A DNA stretch of 64,000 bases, from contig NOXC01000003.1 of the NCBI GenBank assembly GCA_003265435.1, forward strand, positions 186,001 to 250,000, given 5' to 3'. Positions 44,460 to 52,598 of this stretch are shown piece by piece (positions within the stretch are counted from its first letter, which is position 1; each line of letters starts with the position of its first letter). Below the pieces are notes generated by a model, which searched no databases, was not told the origin of the DNA, and saw only the letters and a list, made by a program, of their open reading frames with translations. The stretch is from Cellvibrionaceae bacterium AOL6 (GTDB taxonomy: Bacteria > Pseudomonadota > Gammaproteobacteria > Pseudomonadales > Cellvibrionaceae). The position numbers were made by a program, and so were the translations under genes.

Positions 44460-45737
44460 ATGCGCCAACTCAGTCTGTCATTGATTGTTGTCGTCCTTGC
44501 CGCCATTGTCGGACTCGGTTGGGTCATCAATGCGATTTACATACACACCAACACGGATGAAAGCGTACAACCCGAACTTGCCAGCTACCTCGACTTCGGT
44601 CGAGAGCTCGCAGACACCGTCGATGCCATTGACGACCCCGATGCCTTCCTCGCACGATGGAACCATGACAACCGATTTCAAGCCACGATTTTTGAACGGG
44701 AACACTTTCCTCTTCCCGAAAGTTTGCAGGCCGATTTCATTTCCGGCCGCCCCATTATTCTTGAACACAATGCGGGTCTGGAAGCACATTATCTGATGCC
44801 CGCCTCCGATGCCGTCCTCGCCGTTGCTCTCCCGCAACCCGAAGAGGCCGCGCCGAAAAGCCGCTATGAGCTGCTATTAACGCTGGTGTTTTACGGCGGT
44901 GTGACCAGTATTCTACTGATCTGGATCTGGCCGCTGATTCATAATCTCAATCGACTGCGCCAAGTCGCAAAACGCTTTGGACAAGGCGAGCTCCACGCTC
45001 GTGTCCATCCGGGAAAATTCTCATACATTCGCGATATTGAGAACGAATTCAATCATATGGCAACGCGCATTGAACAGTTAATTGAAGACAATAAATTGCT
45101 CAGTCGTGCGGTCAGCCACGATTTAAAAACGCCCCTTTCACGACTTCGTTTTGGCCTAGAGGCGCTCTCGGACACCAGTGATGCCGCACTGAAAGAAAAA
45201 TACGCTCGCCGCGTCAATGCCGATCTCGAAGACATGGAGTCGCTGATCGACACCCTGCTGCAGTTCGCGCGACTCGATGAAGCCAATATCCAACTTCAAA
45301 TACAGCCTATTTCGCTTGCGAACCTGGTCGAAGTTGCGGCTGAGCAAATTGTGCCCGACGCACTGTCGTGCACGATTGAGCTGACGGAAAATACCGAGGT
45401 GCTGGCCGATCAACGATACCTGAGCATGCTGGTGAATAACCTGCTGACCAACGCCAGTCGCCACGCCAACACGCAAATCCAGATTGTCTTCGAAGTCCAA
45501 GGCGAGCGCGTCTGGATGCATATTGATGACGACGGACTGGGGCTACCCGAAAAAGATCGGGCAAATGCGCTCAAACCCTTTTGGCGAGGCAGTGCGTCAC
45601 GTCAACGGAAAGGGCACGGCATGGGGCTCGCCATCGTCGACAGAATCGCGCAATGGCTCAAAGGGGGTATTCATATAGGTGTCTCGCCAACGCTTGGCGG
45701 CGCTCGGTTCAGTGTGCAATTGCCCCGCGCGGTATGA
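44460..45737 (+). CDS. HAMP sensor histidine kinase (CarS/VprB-like)
   Basis: This 425-residue protein has two membrane helices (about 4-24 and 138-160) flanking a periplasmic sensor of about 110 residues. A HAMP segment (LRQVAKRFGQGELHARV), the phospho-acceptor His220 (SHDLKTPLSRLRFG) and an ATPase domain with N, G1 and G2 boxes (NNLLTNASRHA, IDDDGLGLP, GHGMGLAIV) follow. It is the cognate kinase of the regulator upstream. The signal is unknown; related systems respond to calcium or antimicrobial peptides. Confidence 0.94.
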   Translation: MRQLSLSLIVVVLAAIVGLGWVINAIYIHTNTDESVQPELASYLDFGRELADTVDAIDDPDAFLARWNHDNRFQATIFEREHFPLPESLQADFISGRPIILEHNAGLEAHYLMPASDAVLAVALPQPEEAAPKSRYELLLTLVFYGGVTSILLIWIWPLIHNLNRLRQVAKRFGQGELHARVHPGKFSYIRDIENEFNHMATRIEQLIEDNKLLSRAVSHDLKTPLSRLRFGLEALSDTSDAALKEKYARRVNADLEDMESLIDTLLQFARLDEANIQLQIQPISLANLVEVAAEQIVPDALSCTIELTENTEVLADQRYLSMLVNNLLTNASRHANTQIQIVFEVQGERVWMHIDDDGLGLPEKDRANALKPFWRGSASRQRKGHGMGLAIVDRIAQWLKGGIHIGVSPTLGGARFSVQLPRAV

Positions 45738-45791
45738 CGCGTTCGAAGCCTCTCGCGCTCGAGCATGAAGACGCCGCTCGCCTCACACGCG

Positions 45792-46325
45792 CTACGACGA
45801 AAACAACGCAAGCGGAAAGGATTCGGAAACCCATATTGCCGGGCGGCCACCGATGACAATCACATAGGCGCGCTGCATGTCCTGATCACCGAGGAGGTTC
45901 ATAGCCACTAACTTCCGATAGGACTCCAAACCGCTTTCTCGAATAATTTCCCCAATGCCCATTGAGCCCTCGAGCAAGGCCTGAAAATGCGCCTCGGGCA
46001 ATGCCTGCGGGCAAATAAACGACTCGGCCTGAGCGTAAAGACGATCACTCGTCGCGCCGCATAACTGCACACGCCGCCCCAATACCTCAGCCCCCTCGCC
46101 TAATTCGAGCGCCGGCAGCGCTTGACCAAGCGGTTGCAGGCGCTGAGCTACACGCCGCACTTCGACACGCTCGCAAAAATACGCCTCAAGTGTTTTGGTC
46201 ACCGTTCCGTCCGTGGTCAGCAACACTCGCAAAATGGGCGGCAACGCCAGAAACGCCGCAGGGCGCTTGTCCTCAAGGATGTCGGCCAGATCAGCCCACA
46301 CACCGGCAGTTTCAAATGCCTGCAT
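45792..46325 (-). CDS. Chorismate-lyase-like protein (UbiC fold)
   Basis: This 177-residue protein resembles UbiC, which releases pyruvate from chorismate to form 4-hydroxybenzoate for ubiquinone. Supporting blocks are LPPILRVLLTTDGTVTKTLE, ERVEVRRV, and GSMGIGEIIRE, with Glu in FPLALF-adjacent WVSESFPL. Its length is typical. ubiA is not adjacent, so it could be the true UbiC or a relative; overall family assignment is good. Its stop side meets the sensor kinase gene. Confidence 0.8.
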   Translation of the reverse strand: MQAFETAGVWADLADILEDKRPAAFLALPPILRVLLTTDGTVTKTLEAYFCERVEVRRVAQRLQPLGQALPALELGEGAEVLGRRVQLCGATSDRLYAQAESFICPQALPEAHFQALLEGSMGIGEIIRESGLESYRKLVAMNLLGDQDMQRAYVIVIGGRPAIWVSESFPLALFSS

Positions 46326-46328
46326 TGC

Positions 46329-46619
46329 TTATCCGGCCTGCATCGTGGCGGCTTTGAACAGTGTAAAACCACCCAGAATAAGAAAGCCCAAGCCACTGAG
46401 CCACGCCAGCGTGCGCGGCGATACAAAATTGGCCAGCGCGCCACCCGCAATGACCCCCACCCCGGTGGCCAACACCAACGCTGTGGAGACGCCGATGAAG
46501 ACGACCAAAGGACTGGCCTGCTTGGTCGAGGTATACATCAAAGTCAGAACCTGCGACTTGTCACCTAATTCGGCCAAAAAGGCCGTTCCAATCACTACAA
46601 GAAAGACTTTCCAGTCCAT
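46329..46619 (-). CDS. TMEM165/GDT1 (UPF0016) family cation transporter, single-repeat form
   Basis: This 96-residue inner-membrane protein has three predicted helices and the family motif AELGDKSQ. Full-length members have two such motifs in about 190 residues; half-size proteins probably work as dimers. Relatives export manganese or exchange calcium. The ATG at 46619 has a GGGGGTG site. The stop lies 3 bases before the ubiC-like start, so the two are co-transcribed. Confidence 0.88.
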   Translation of the reverse strand: MDWKVFLVVIGTAFLAELGDKSQVLTLMYTSTKQASPLVVFIGVSTALVLATGVGVIAGGALANFVSPRTLAWLSGLGFLILGGFTLFKAATMQAG

Positions 46620-46725
46620 AACACCCCCGTATAACAATTGGAACTATTCTACACCTTTTACTACGCGTTATAATTGGGGGTTGCGCTTACGAGGCGTGAA
46701 ACTCAATTCATACCACACTTGGAGA

Positions 46726-48007
46726 ATGACCTTGGATATACAATCCGCCAGCACCGAACAGTTGCAGCAATGGGCCGACACCCTGAATGCCGAGTACGAT
46801 GCCATCAAGGCCAAGAAACTCAACCTCGATCTCACGCGCGGCAAGCCATCCGCCGAACAATTGAGCCTGAGCGACGCACTGGACGGAATTCTCAAGGGCA
46901 GCTACCAGAGTGAAGACGGCACAGACGTGCGCAATTATGGCGGCCTGGACGGCATCCCTGCCGCCCGTAAGCTTGGCGCCGATATGCTTGGCGCACCCGC
47001 GAGCAATGTCATCGCCGGGGGCAACTCCAGCCTCACACTGATGCACCAAGCCGTGACCATCGCCTACCTCTTCGGTCTCACCGGCGCAGACTCTGCCTGG
47101 AAAAACGCCGAAAAAGTCAGCTTTATCTGCCCTGTGCCTGGCTACGACCGTCACTTCAGCGTCTGCGAGCACCTCGGTATTCACATGATTCCCGCGCCTA
47201 TGACCGCAGACGGTCCAGACATGGATGCGGTGGAGGCGCTGATTGCCGAAGACACGAGTATTCGCGGAATGTGGTGCGTGCCGCGATTCTCCAACCCAAC
47301 TGGCGTGGTCTACAGTGACGATACGGTTGAACGCATTGCAGCGCTGGGCAAGAAAGCGCATGCGGACTTCCGTGTCTTCTGGGATAACGCCTACGCCGTA
47401 CACCAACTTGATGACGCCGCACCAGCCCTGGCGAACATCTGGGACGCAGCTGAAAAAGCAGGCACGCAGGACAGCATCCTGCAATTCGCCTCAACCTCGA
47501 AGATCACCTTTGCTGGCGCCGGTGTGGCTTTCCTCGCCGCCAGCGATGCCAACCTGACCGGAATTCGCAAAGCGCTGGGCTTTGTCACCATTGGTCCCGA
47601 CAAAGTCAATCAGCTGCGCCATGCCCGCTTTTTTGCCGAGCCAGAGTCACTGGCGCAGCATATGAAAAAGCACGCCGAAATCATCAAACCGCGTTTCGAA
47701 AGCGTACTGACGCGCCTTGAAGCGGCATTCGGAGATAACGACCTCGGCCGCTGGGAAAGTGCCCAGGGCGGCTACTTCATTTCGTTCGACACGCGCCCGG
47801 GACTTGCGAAAGAGGTGGTGCGACTGGCCGCCGAAGCCGGTGTGAAGCTGACGCCTGCCGGCGCGACCTTCCCCTACGGCAACGACCCTGAAGACAGTAA
47901 CATTCGCATTGCGCCGACGGTGCCCACCGTACCGCAGGTCGATGAAGCGATGGAGGTCTTCGTCACCTGTGTGCCTTGCCAGCGTTCGCCAGGCCTTGAG
48001 TCAATAA
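46726..48007 (+). CDS. Class I/II PLP-dependent aminotransferase, frameshifted near its end
   Basis: The protein has about 426 residues and resembles the AatB-like aspartate/amino-acid aminotransferases (LNLDLTRGKPSAEQLSLSD, VIAGGNSSLTLMH, CVPRFSNPTGVVYSD, DNAYAVHQL, FASTSKITFAGAG with the PLP Lys, NIRIAPTVP). After EVFVTCV the original frame runs on through a strong terminator to 48165. A shift of one base forward (or insertion of a missing TG in the TGTGTG tract around 47968-47973) gives LASVRQALSQ and a stop at 48005-48007, just before that terminator and like family C-termini. A TTG at 46732 is an alternative start. Confidence 0.88.
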
Positions 48008-48015
48008 GCACATCG

Positions 48016-48049
48016 GCATTGCGTGCCACGCGTTTATGGCACGCAATGC
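48016..48049 (+). terminator. Strong intrinsic terminator after the aminotransferase
   Basis: GCATTGCGTGCCA (48016-48028) pairs perfectly with TGGCACGCAATGC (48037-48049) over an 8-base loop and is followed by ACATTTCTTT. It lies inside the uncorrected reading frame, which supports the view that the real gene ends at 48007. Confidence 0.88.
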
Positions 48050-48201
48050 ACATTTCTTTAAATTCCGTCCCCTCCTTTCTGCGACTTCGCCCCACTCAAC
48101 TATACTCAAGCAGTACATACTCACACTCCTGTTTAAATTTTCGCGCCACAACGTATGCATCCTAAGTGAATGCATGACAGCCGGAGGTCAAGCGCGCCTG
48201 T

Positions 48202-49533
48202 ATGTCTGCTTACATTCAACACCTGGCCCTGGTCGATGAGATCCAGCCGGTCTATATCAAAAACACCATCGCGGCGCCCGGCGGCCGTACTCTGGCGAAT
48301 GCCAGTGATCGGCTGAACCCGGAAATCGCGGACCGCATACAAAACCTCGTCGACAGCTTTCCCGAGCAGGATGTGCTGCTGGAATCCGGTTTTACCGCCG
48401 AGGTGGTGTTCGAACTCATGCTGAACTTCATCGAAAGTGAGCCTAACTTTCATGAAGTTGCGTTGGCTAGTGGCATTCAGGGTGTGCTGGAGGAATGTAT
48501 TTCGGCCTTTGCGAGCTCGCCGGCGATGCTGCAACGGATGAATGTCTTGGCGATACAGCTACCCGACGTGTTCGATCAGGCCCTTTTCTGCGGTTGGATG
48601 GTGGCTCAAGCCCTGCACGACGAGGGCGTCAACCAGAAGGATATAGAGCACAGCTTTATTGCCGCACTCAGTCACGATTTTGGCCTGCTCGATATTGAGC
48701 CGAGTATTCTGTTTAAAAACAGCCCACTGACCCCGGAGGAGTGGCTGCAATTGCAGCAGCACCCGGTGCTTGGGGCACAATTCCTTGAGCGCATTGGCGG
48801 CATTCATAAAGATGTCGTACGTGGGGTGCTGGAACATCACGAGATGCGCAACGGCACGGGCTACCCGTTTAGAAAATATCAGAACCAGCTCGGACAGATC
48901 GGCCGCTTGCTCAACATTCTCGACTCTGCGAATGCGATCTTCCGCAAACACTTTAAAAATCGTGAGCGCTCCCTGCACGACATGATTGCGATCCTCCGCG
49001 TGAACACCCTCGCGCAGCGGGATATTTTCACCGAGATGATCATCAAGCAATTCCGTAAAACCGCCATCACAGAACACACCACCCTTTCAGAGGAGCTGCT
49101 CGATGACGCGGCGGATACGCTGGCCAGTAATGCCTCTGAAATTGAAGCCTTTGTGAAGCTGACGATGCAGTTCAAACGCGATGTCGGCATCCATCACCGG
49201 GATATTCGTGTACTCGCGTTGCAGGACATCGCGAAACAGGTGAAAACCATTCTGACGACGTGCGGCATCATCAACGAAGCCTATATGCGCTGGATCGATC
49301 AGGTGAAAAAGGAGCGTTTGCAATTCGCTTACAGAGAACTGGAGGACGTGCTGCTCATGTCCAACGAGATCAAGTTCCACATTCTTCGCTTCAACCGCGA
49401 ATTAGAACTGTATCTCGATGAACCCAGCGATACCACGCTGTTTGAACGCGTGAAGCAGCTCCAACAGGAGCTGCAAGCGGTAGAGAAAGGCGTCGCGAGT
49501 TCAGAGATCGTGCAATATCTCGACGGCGCCTGA
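48202..49533 (+). CDS. HD-GYP-type phosphodiesterase-like protein
   Basis: This 443-residue cytosolic protein has an HD-GYP domain in the middle (about 120-290): H158-D159 in ALSHDFGLLD, the EHHEMRNGTGYP signature (NGTGYP at 217-222) and further His ligands. The Lys of the usual HD-x-GK motif is Leu, which may weaken activity. N- and C-terminal helical regions have no receiver domain. It could hydrolyse cyclic-di-GMP, opposite to diguanylate cyclases, or act as a binding protein. It is monocistronic after a terminator. Confidence 0.88.
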   Translation: MSAYIQHLALVDEIQPVYIKNTIAAPGGRTLANASDRLNPEIADRIQNLVDSFPEQDVLLESGFTAEVVFELMLNFIESEPNFHEVALASGIQGVLEECISAFASSPAMLQRMNVLAIQLPDVFDQALFCGWMVAQALHDEGVNQKDIEHSFIAALSHDFGLLDIEPSILFKNSPLTPEEWLQLQQHPVLGAQFLERIGGIHKDVVRGVLEHHEMRNGTGYPFRKYQNQLGQIGRLLNILDSANAIFRKHFKNRERSLHDMIAILRVNTLAQRDIFTEMIIKQFRKTAITEHTTLSEELLDDAADTLASNASEIEAFVKLTMQFKRDVGIHHRDIRVLALQDIAKQVKTILTTCGIINEAYMRWIDQVKKERLQFAYRELEDVLLMSNEIKFHILRFNRELELYLDEPSDTTLFERVKQLQQELQAVEKGVASSEIVQYLDGA

Positions 49534-49561
49534 ACCAAAAACGTGAATCAGACCTTGCGGA

Positions 49562-50026
49562 TCAGTGAACGTGGCCGTGTTCGATTTCTGATTCCGTCGC
49601 TTCGCGCACACTTTCTACACTGATGTCGAAGTTCAAGACTTTACCGGCCAGCAAGTGGTTGCCATCGACAGTGACGCCGTCGTCTTCAACCTTCACAACT
49701 TCGACAAACTGCACGTCGCCTTCCGGCGTCTTCGCCTGGAAGCTCATGCCTTCTTCGATGGTGTCGATACCACCGAACATTTCGCGAGGCAATTTCTGCA
49801 CAAGCTCATCATTGTATTCGCCGTAACCGTCCGCCGGTTCCACAACAACTTGCTTTGTGTCACCCGCTTCGAGTCCGTGCAACGCACGATCAAGGCCCGG
49901 GATGATGTTGCCAGCACCCGCCAGGTAAACAAGCGCATCGGCCCCTACCGAGGTGTCAATTACTTCACCAGCGTCATCTTTGAGAGTGTAATGAATGGCA
50001 ACGACGGAATTGGGTTCGATTTTCAT
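49562..50026 (-). CDS. FKBP-type peptidyl-prolyl isomerase, SlyD-like
   Basis: This 154-residue chaperone/isomerase has the FKBP halves split by an insert-in-flap domain: VVAIHYTLKDDAGEVIDTSV, GNIIPGLDRALHGLEAGD, then the IF domain (YGEYNDELVQKLPREMFG) and the return strand VLNFDISVESVREAT. It ends HGHVH, a short metal-binding tail compared with E. coli SlyD. It acts in folding and possibly nickel handling. It is a single gene, convergent to the HD-GYP gene. Confidence 0.94.
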   Translation of the reverse strand: MKIEPNSVVAIHYTLKDDAGEVIDTSVGADALVYLAGAGNIIPGLDRALHGLEAGDTKQVVVEPADGYGEYNDELVQKLPREMFGGIDTIEEGMSFQAKTPEGDVQFVEVVKVEDDGVTVDGNHLLAGKVLNFDISVESVREATESEIEHGHVH

Positions 50027-50179
50027 GGTAGCGTCCTATCGGCTGAATCGGTGTAGGTGGGCGCTGCTTCGCTGACCGAGCAGGACGCTCTGGCAAGAAA
50101 AGACTTCGCATTCAGCGGCTCAGTGTATAGAGGCCAGAACCCCATCGCAAGCAAGCGGCCTACTCAGAGCGCTTCATGC

Positions 50180-50185
50180 TATACT
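50180..50185 (+). promoter_or_regulatory. Candidate -10 box of the ppnP-slyX operon
   Basis: TATACT lies 35 bases before ppnP. No convincing -35 box is seen at the right distance. Weak evidence. Confidence 0.35.
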
Positions 50186-50219
50186 CCGCGCCCTTTCGAA
50201 TTCAGGAGCATTGCCCACC

Positions 50220-50501
50220 ATGTTTGACGTTAATGAGTACTTCGATGGCAAGGTCAAGTCCATCGCCTTGCAAACTGAAACCCTGCCCGCCACAATCGGC
50301 GTGATGGCCGCAGGTGAGTACACATTCAGCACCAGCAAGCACGAAGTGATGCAGGTCATCAGCGGTGCTATGGAAGTCAAACTTCCCGGCAGTGACACGT
50401 GGGCCACCTTCCGCGACGGAGAGCGCTTCGAAGTGCCGGCCAATGCGTCTTTCGACTGCAAGATGCGCGTCGACACCGCCTACTTCTGCACCTATTCCTA
50501 A
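50220..50501 (+). CDS. ppnP: Pyrimidine/purine nucleoside phosphorylase PpnP
   Basis: This 93-residue small cupin (formerly DUF1255/YaiE) phosphorolyses several nucleosides. The sequence [22 protein letters not shown]-like [13 protein letters not shown] and [12 protein letters not shown] align along the whole E. coli PpnP. The ATG at 50220 fits homology. AGGAG lies 12 bases upstream, closer to a TTG at 50211, which is an alternative start. Confidence 0.94.
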   Translation: MFDVNEYFDGKVKSIALQTETLPATIGVMAAGEYTFSTSKHEVMQVISGAMEVKLPGSDTWATFRDGERFEVPANASFDCKMRVDTAYFCTYS

Positions 50502-50526
50502 TCGTAAAACGCGAGGTGTTGAGCGC

Positions 50527-50745
50527 ATGAGCGAGCAAGACAATGCGAAACGTTTAATCGAACTCGAGTCCCGGCTCAGTTTTCAGGAAGACCTGCTCGC
50601 CGCCGTCAACCAAAGCCTCGTCGAGCAGGACAAAACCCTGCGCGAACTGCACATGCAACTGCGCCACCTCAACGACAAGCTCAAGCAAAGCCAGGACGCC
50701 GACCCCTTCAGCGATCCCGCCTCCGAGCGCCCTCCACACTACTAG
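50527..50745 (+). CDS. slyX: SlyX family protein
   Basis: This 72-residue coiled-coil protein begins with RLIELESRLSFQEDLLAAVN and LNDKLKQ heptads and ends in the family tyrosine motif (ERPPHY). Its function is unknown. It starts 25 bases after ppnP and is probably in the same operon. It is followed by a 60-base palindrome. Confidence 0.93.
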   Translation: MSEQDNAKRLIELESRLSFQEDLLAAVNQSLVEQDKTLRELHMQLRHLNDKLKQSQDADPFSDPASERPPHY

Positions 50746-50754
50746 CCTCTCCCT

Positions 50755-50814
50755 ACGTATCCATTGGGGTCTGACCCCTACGTATACGTTGGGGTCTGAC
50801 CCCAATGGATACGT
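50755..50814. repeat. 60-base nested palindrome with two GGGGTCTGACCCC cores
   Basis: The 24-base arms 50755-50778 and 50791-50814 are inverted repeats with one mismatch. Each arm holds GGGGTCTGACCCC, itself a 6-bp palindrome, and the centre is ACGTATACGT, also palindromic. The 12-base middle makes cruciform or hairpin formation easy. The core is shared with the inverted repeat at 6605-6658. It could terminate slyX transcription or be a dispersed repeat. Confidence 0.85.
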
Positions 50815-50907
50815 CATCGTTCATTAATTGGCCTATCCGCCTGGGCTCTGGTACCATGCGCGCGATTTTTCCCTCCCTATTCCTCTGAATCCGACGCTGT
50901 AGAGACT

Positions 50908-52473
50908 ATGTTTAATCTAATTTATCGCACCCCGTCCAACGTTAAGAACGATGTGCTCTCTGGCACCACCGTGGCGCTCGCGTTGGTGCCCGAAGCGGTG
51001 GCCTTTGCCTTCGTGGCCGGTCTGGAGCCCATGGTGGGCCTGTATGCGGCCTTCATGATGGGCTTAATCACGTCGGTCATCGGCGGGCGACCCGGTATGA
51101 TTTCGGGTGCGACGGGTGCGACGGCTGTGGTGATGGTGTCGCTCGTGGCGGCGCACGGCGCTCAATATTTGTTTGCGGCAGTCATTCTCGGAGGCTTGTT
51201 CCAGATTCTGGCCGGCGTGCTCAGGCTCGGGAAATACATTCGCATGGTGCCCCACCCTGTGATGCTCGGTTTCGTAAACGGCCTTGCGATTGTGATTTTC
51301 CTCGCGCAGATGGGTCAGTTCCTCGTTAAAAACGAGGTGGGTGACAAGGTCTGGATGGAGGGCGAAATGCTCTACACCATGGGCATTCTGATCGCGATTA
51401 CCATGCTCATCATCCATTTCCTGCCCAAGCTCACGACGGCGGTACCGTCGTCACTCGTCGCGATATTGGCCGTGTCGCTGGCCGTGCCGCTGCTCGATCT
51501 CGACGCGCGGACTGTGATCGACTACGTCAAAGACATGTTGCCCGCAGAGCAAGCCGCGACCGCGACGCTGAAGGGCGAGCTTCCCAGTTTCGCCATCCCC
51601 GGCATTCCGTTCACGCTTGAGACACTGCGAATCATCCTGCCGACGGCCCTGATTCTCGCCGCCGTCGGCTTAATTGAGTCACTGCTCACTCTGACCCTGA
51701 TCGACGAAATCACCGGCACGCGCGGGCGCGGTAATCGCGAATGTGTCGGCCAAGGCGTGGCGAACAGCGTGAATGGCTTTTTCGGCGGCATGGGCGGGTG
51801 TGCCATGATCGGGCAGAGCATGATCAACATCAATTCCGGTGGGCGCGGTCGCCTGTCCGGGATTACAGCCGCGCTCGTTTTATTGGGGTTCATTCTGTTC
51901 GGCGCGGCTCTGATTGAACAGATTCCCCTCGCTGCACTGGTCGGCGTCATGTTCATGGTCGTATTGGGCACTTTCGAATGGTCTTCATTCCGCATCATCC
52001 GCAAAATCCCGCTCAGCGACGCCTTTGTGCTGGTTTTGGTGTCCGGTATCACTGTCGCGTTCGACCTGGCCATCGCGGTCGTCGTCGGTGTCATCGTATC
52101 CGCGCTGGTCTTTGCGTGGAAACACGCTCAGCACATCTACGCCGAAAAATCGATTGATGAAAACGGCAGCAAAATTTACGCACTTCGCGGCCCCCTGTTT
52201 TTCGGTTCCGCGGCCAATTTCAAAGAAATTTTCACGCCGGAAGACGACCCCAATGACGTCATCATTGAGTTTCAGCGCTCACGCGTCAGTGACCACAGCG
52301 GGATTGAAGCGCTGGATGCACTCGCCGAACGCTATCAGAAGCTGGGTAAAACGTTGCATATCCGCCACCTCAGCCCGGAATGTGTGCAGTTGCTCGAAAA
52401 AGCGGGTGATCTGTGCGAGGTGAATGTGCTCGAAGACCCGAACTACCACGTCGCCTCCGACAAGCTCGCCTAA
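50908..52473 (+). CDS. SulP-family anion transporter with STAS domain
   Basis: This 521-residue protein has ten to twelve predicted membrane helices (about 1-405), including [20 protein letters not shown] and [14 protein letters not shown], and a cytosolic STAS domain (about 415-505). Relatives carry bicarbonate, sulfate or other anions; members like this one in marine bacteria are often Na-dependent bicarbonate transporters of the BicA type, but no carbonic anhydrase is adjacent. The ATG at 50908 lacks a clear ribosome site. Confidence 0.93.
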   Translation: MFNLIYRTPSNVKNDVLSGTTVALALVPEAVAFAFVAGLEPMVGLYAAFMMGLITSVIGGRPGMISGATGATAVVMVSLVAAHGAQYLFAAVILGGLFQILAGVLRLGKYIRMVPHPVMLGFVNGLAIVIFLAQMGQFLVKNEVGDKVWMEGEMLYTMGILIAITMLIIHFLPKLTTAVPSSLVAILAVSLAVPLLDLDARTVIDYVKDMLPAEQAATATLKGELPSFAIPGIPFTLETLRIILPTALILAAVGLIESLLTLTLIDEITGTRGRGNRECVGQGVANSVNGFFGGMGGCAMIGQSMININSGGRGRLSGITAALVLLGFILFGAALIEQIPLAALVGVMFMVVLGTFEWSSFRIIRKIPLSDAFVLVLVSGITVAFDLAIAVVVGVIVSALVFAWKHAQHIYAEKSIDENGSKIYALRGPLFFGSAANFKEIFTPEDDPNDVIIEFQRSRVSDHSGIEALDALAERYQKLGKTLHIRHLSPECVQLLEKAGDLCEVNVLEDPNYHVASDKLA

Positions 52474-52598
52474 ATTGCCCCCTGTGCGGCGCTGGTAAGT
52501 CACGCTGGCTCGTCTAAACTGCTATAAGCTGCCGCCATAAACCGCGGCGGTAAGCGATTTTCGGGTGATAACGCCTGACCAGCCATCAGGAGCAATGC

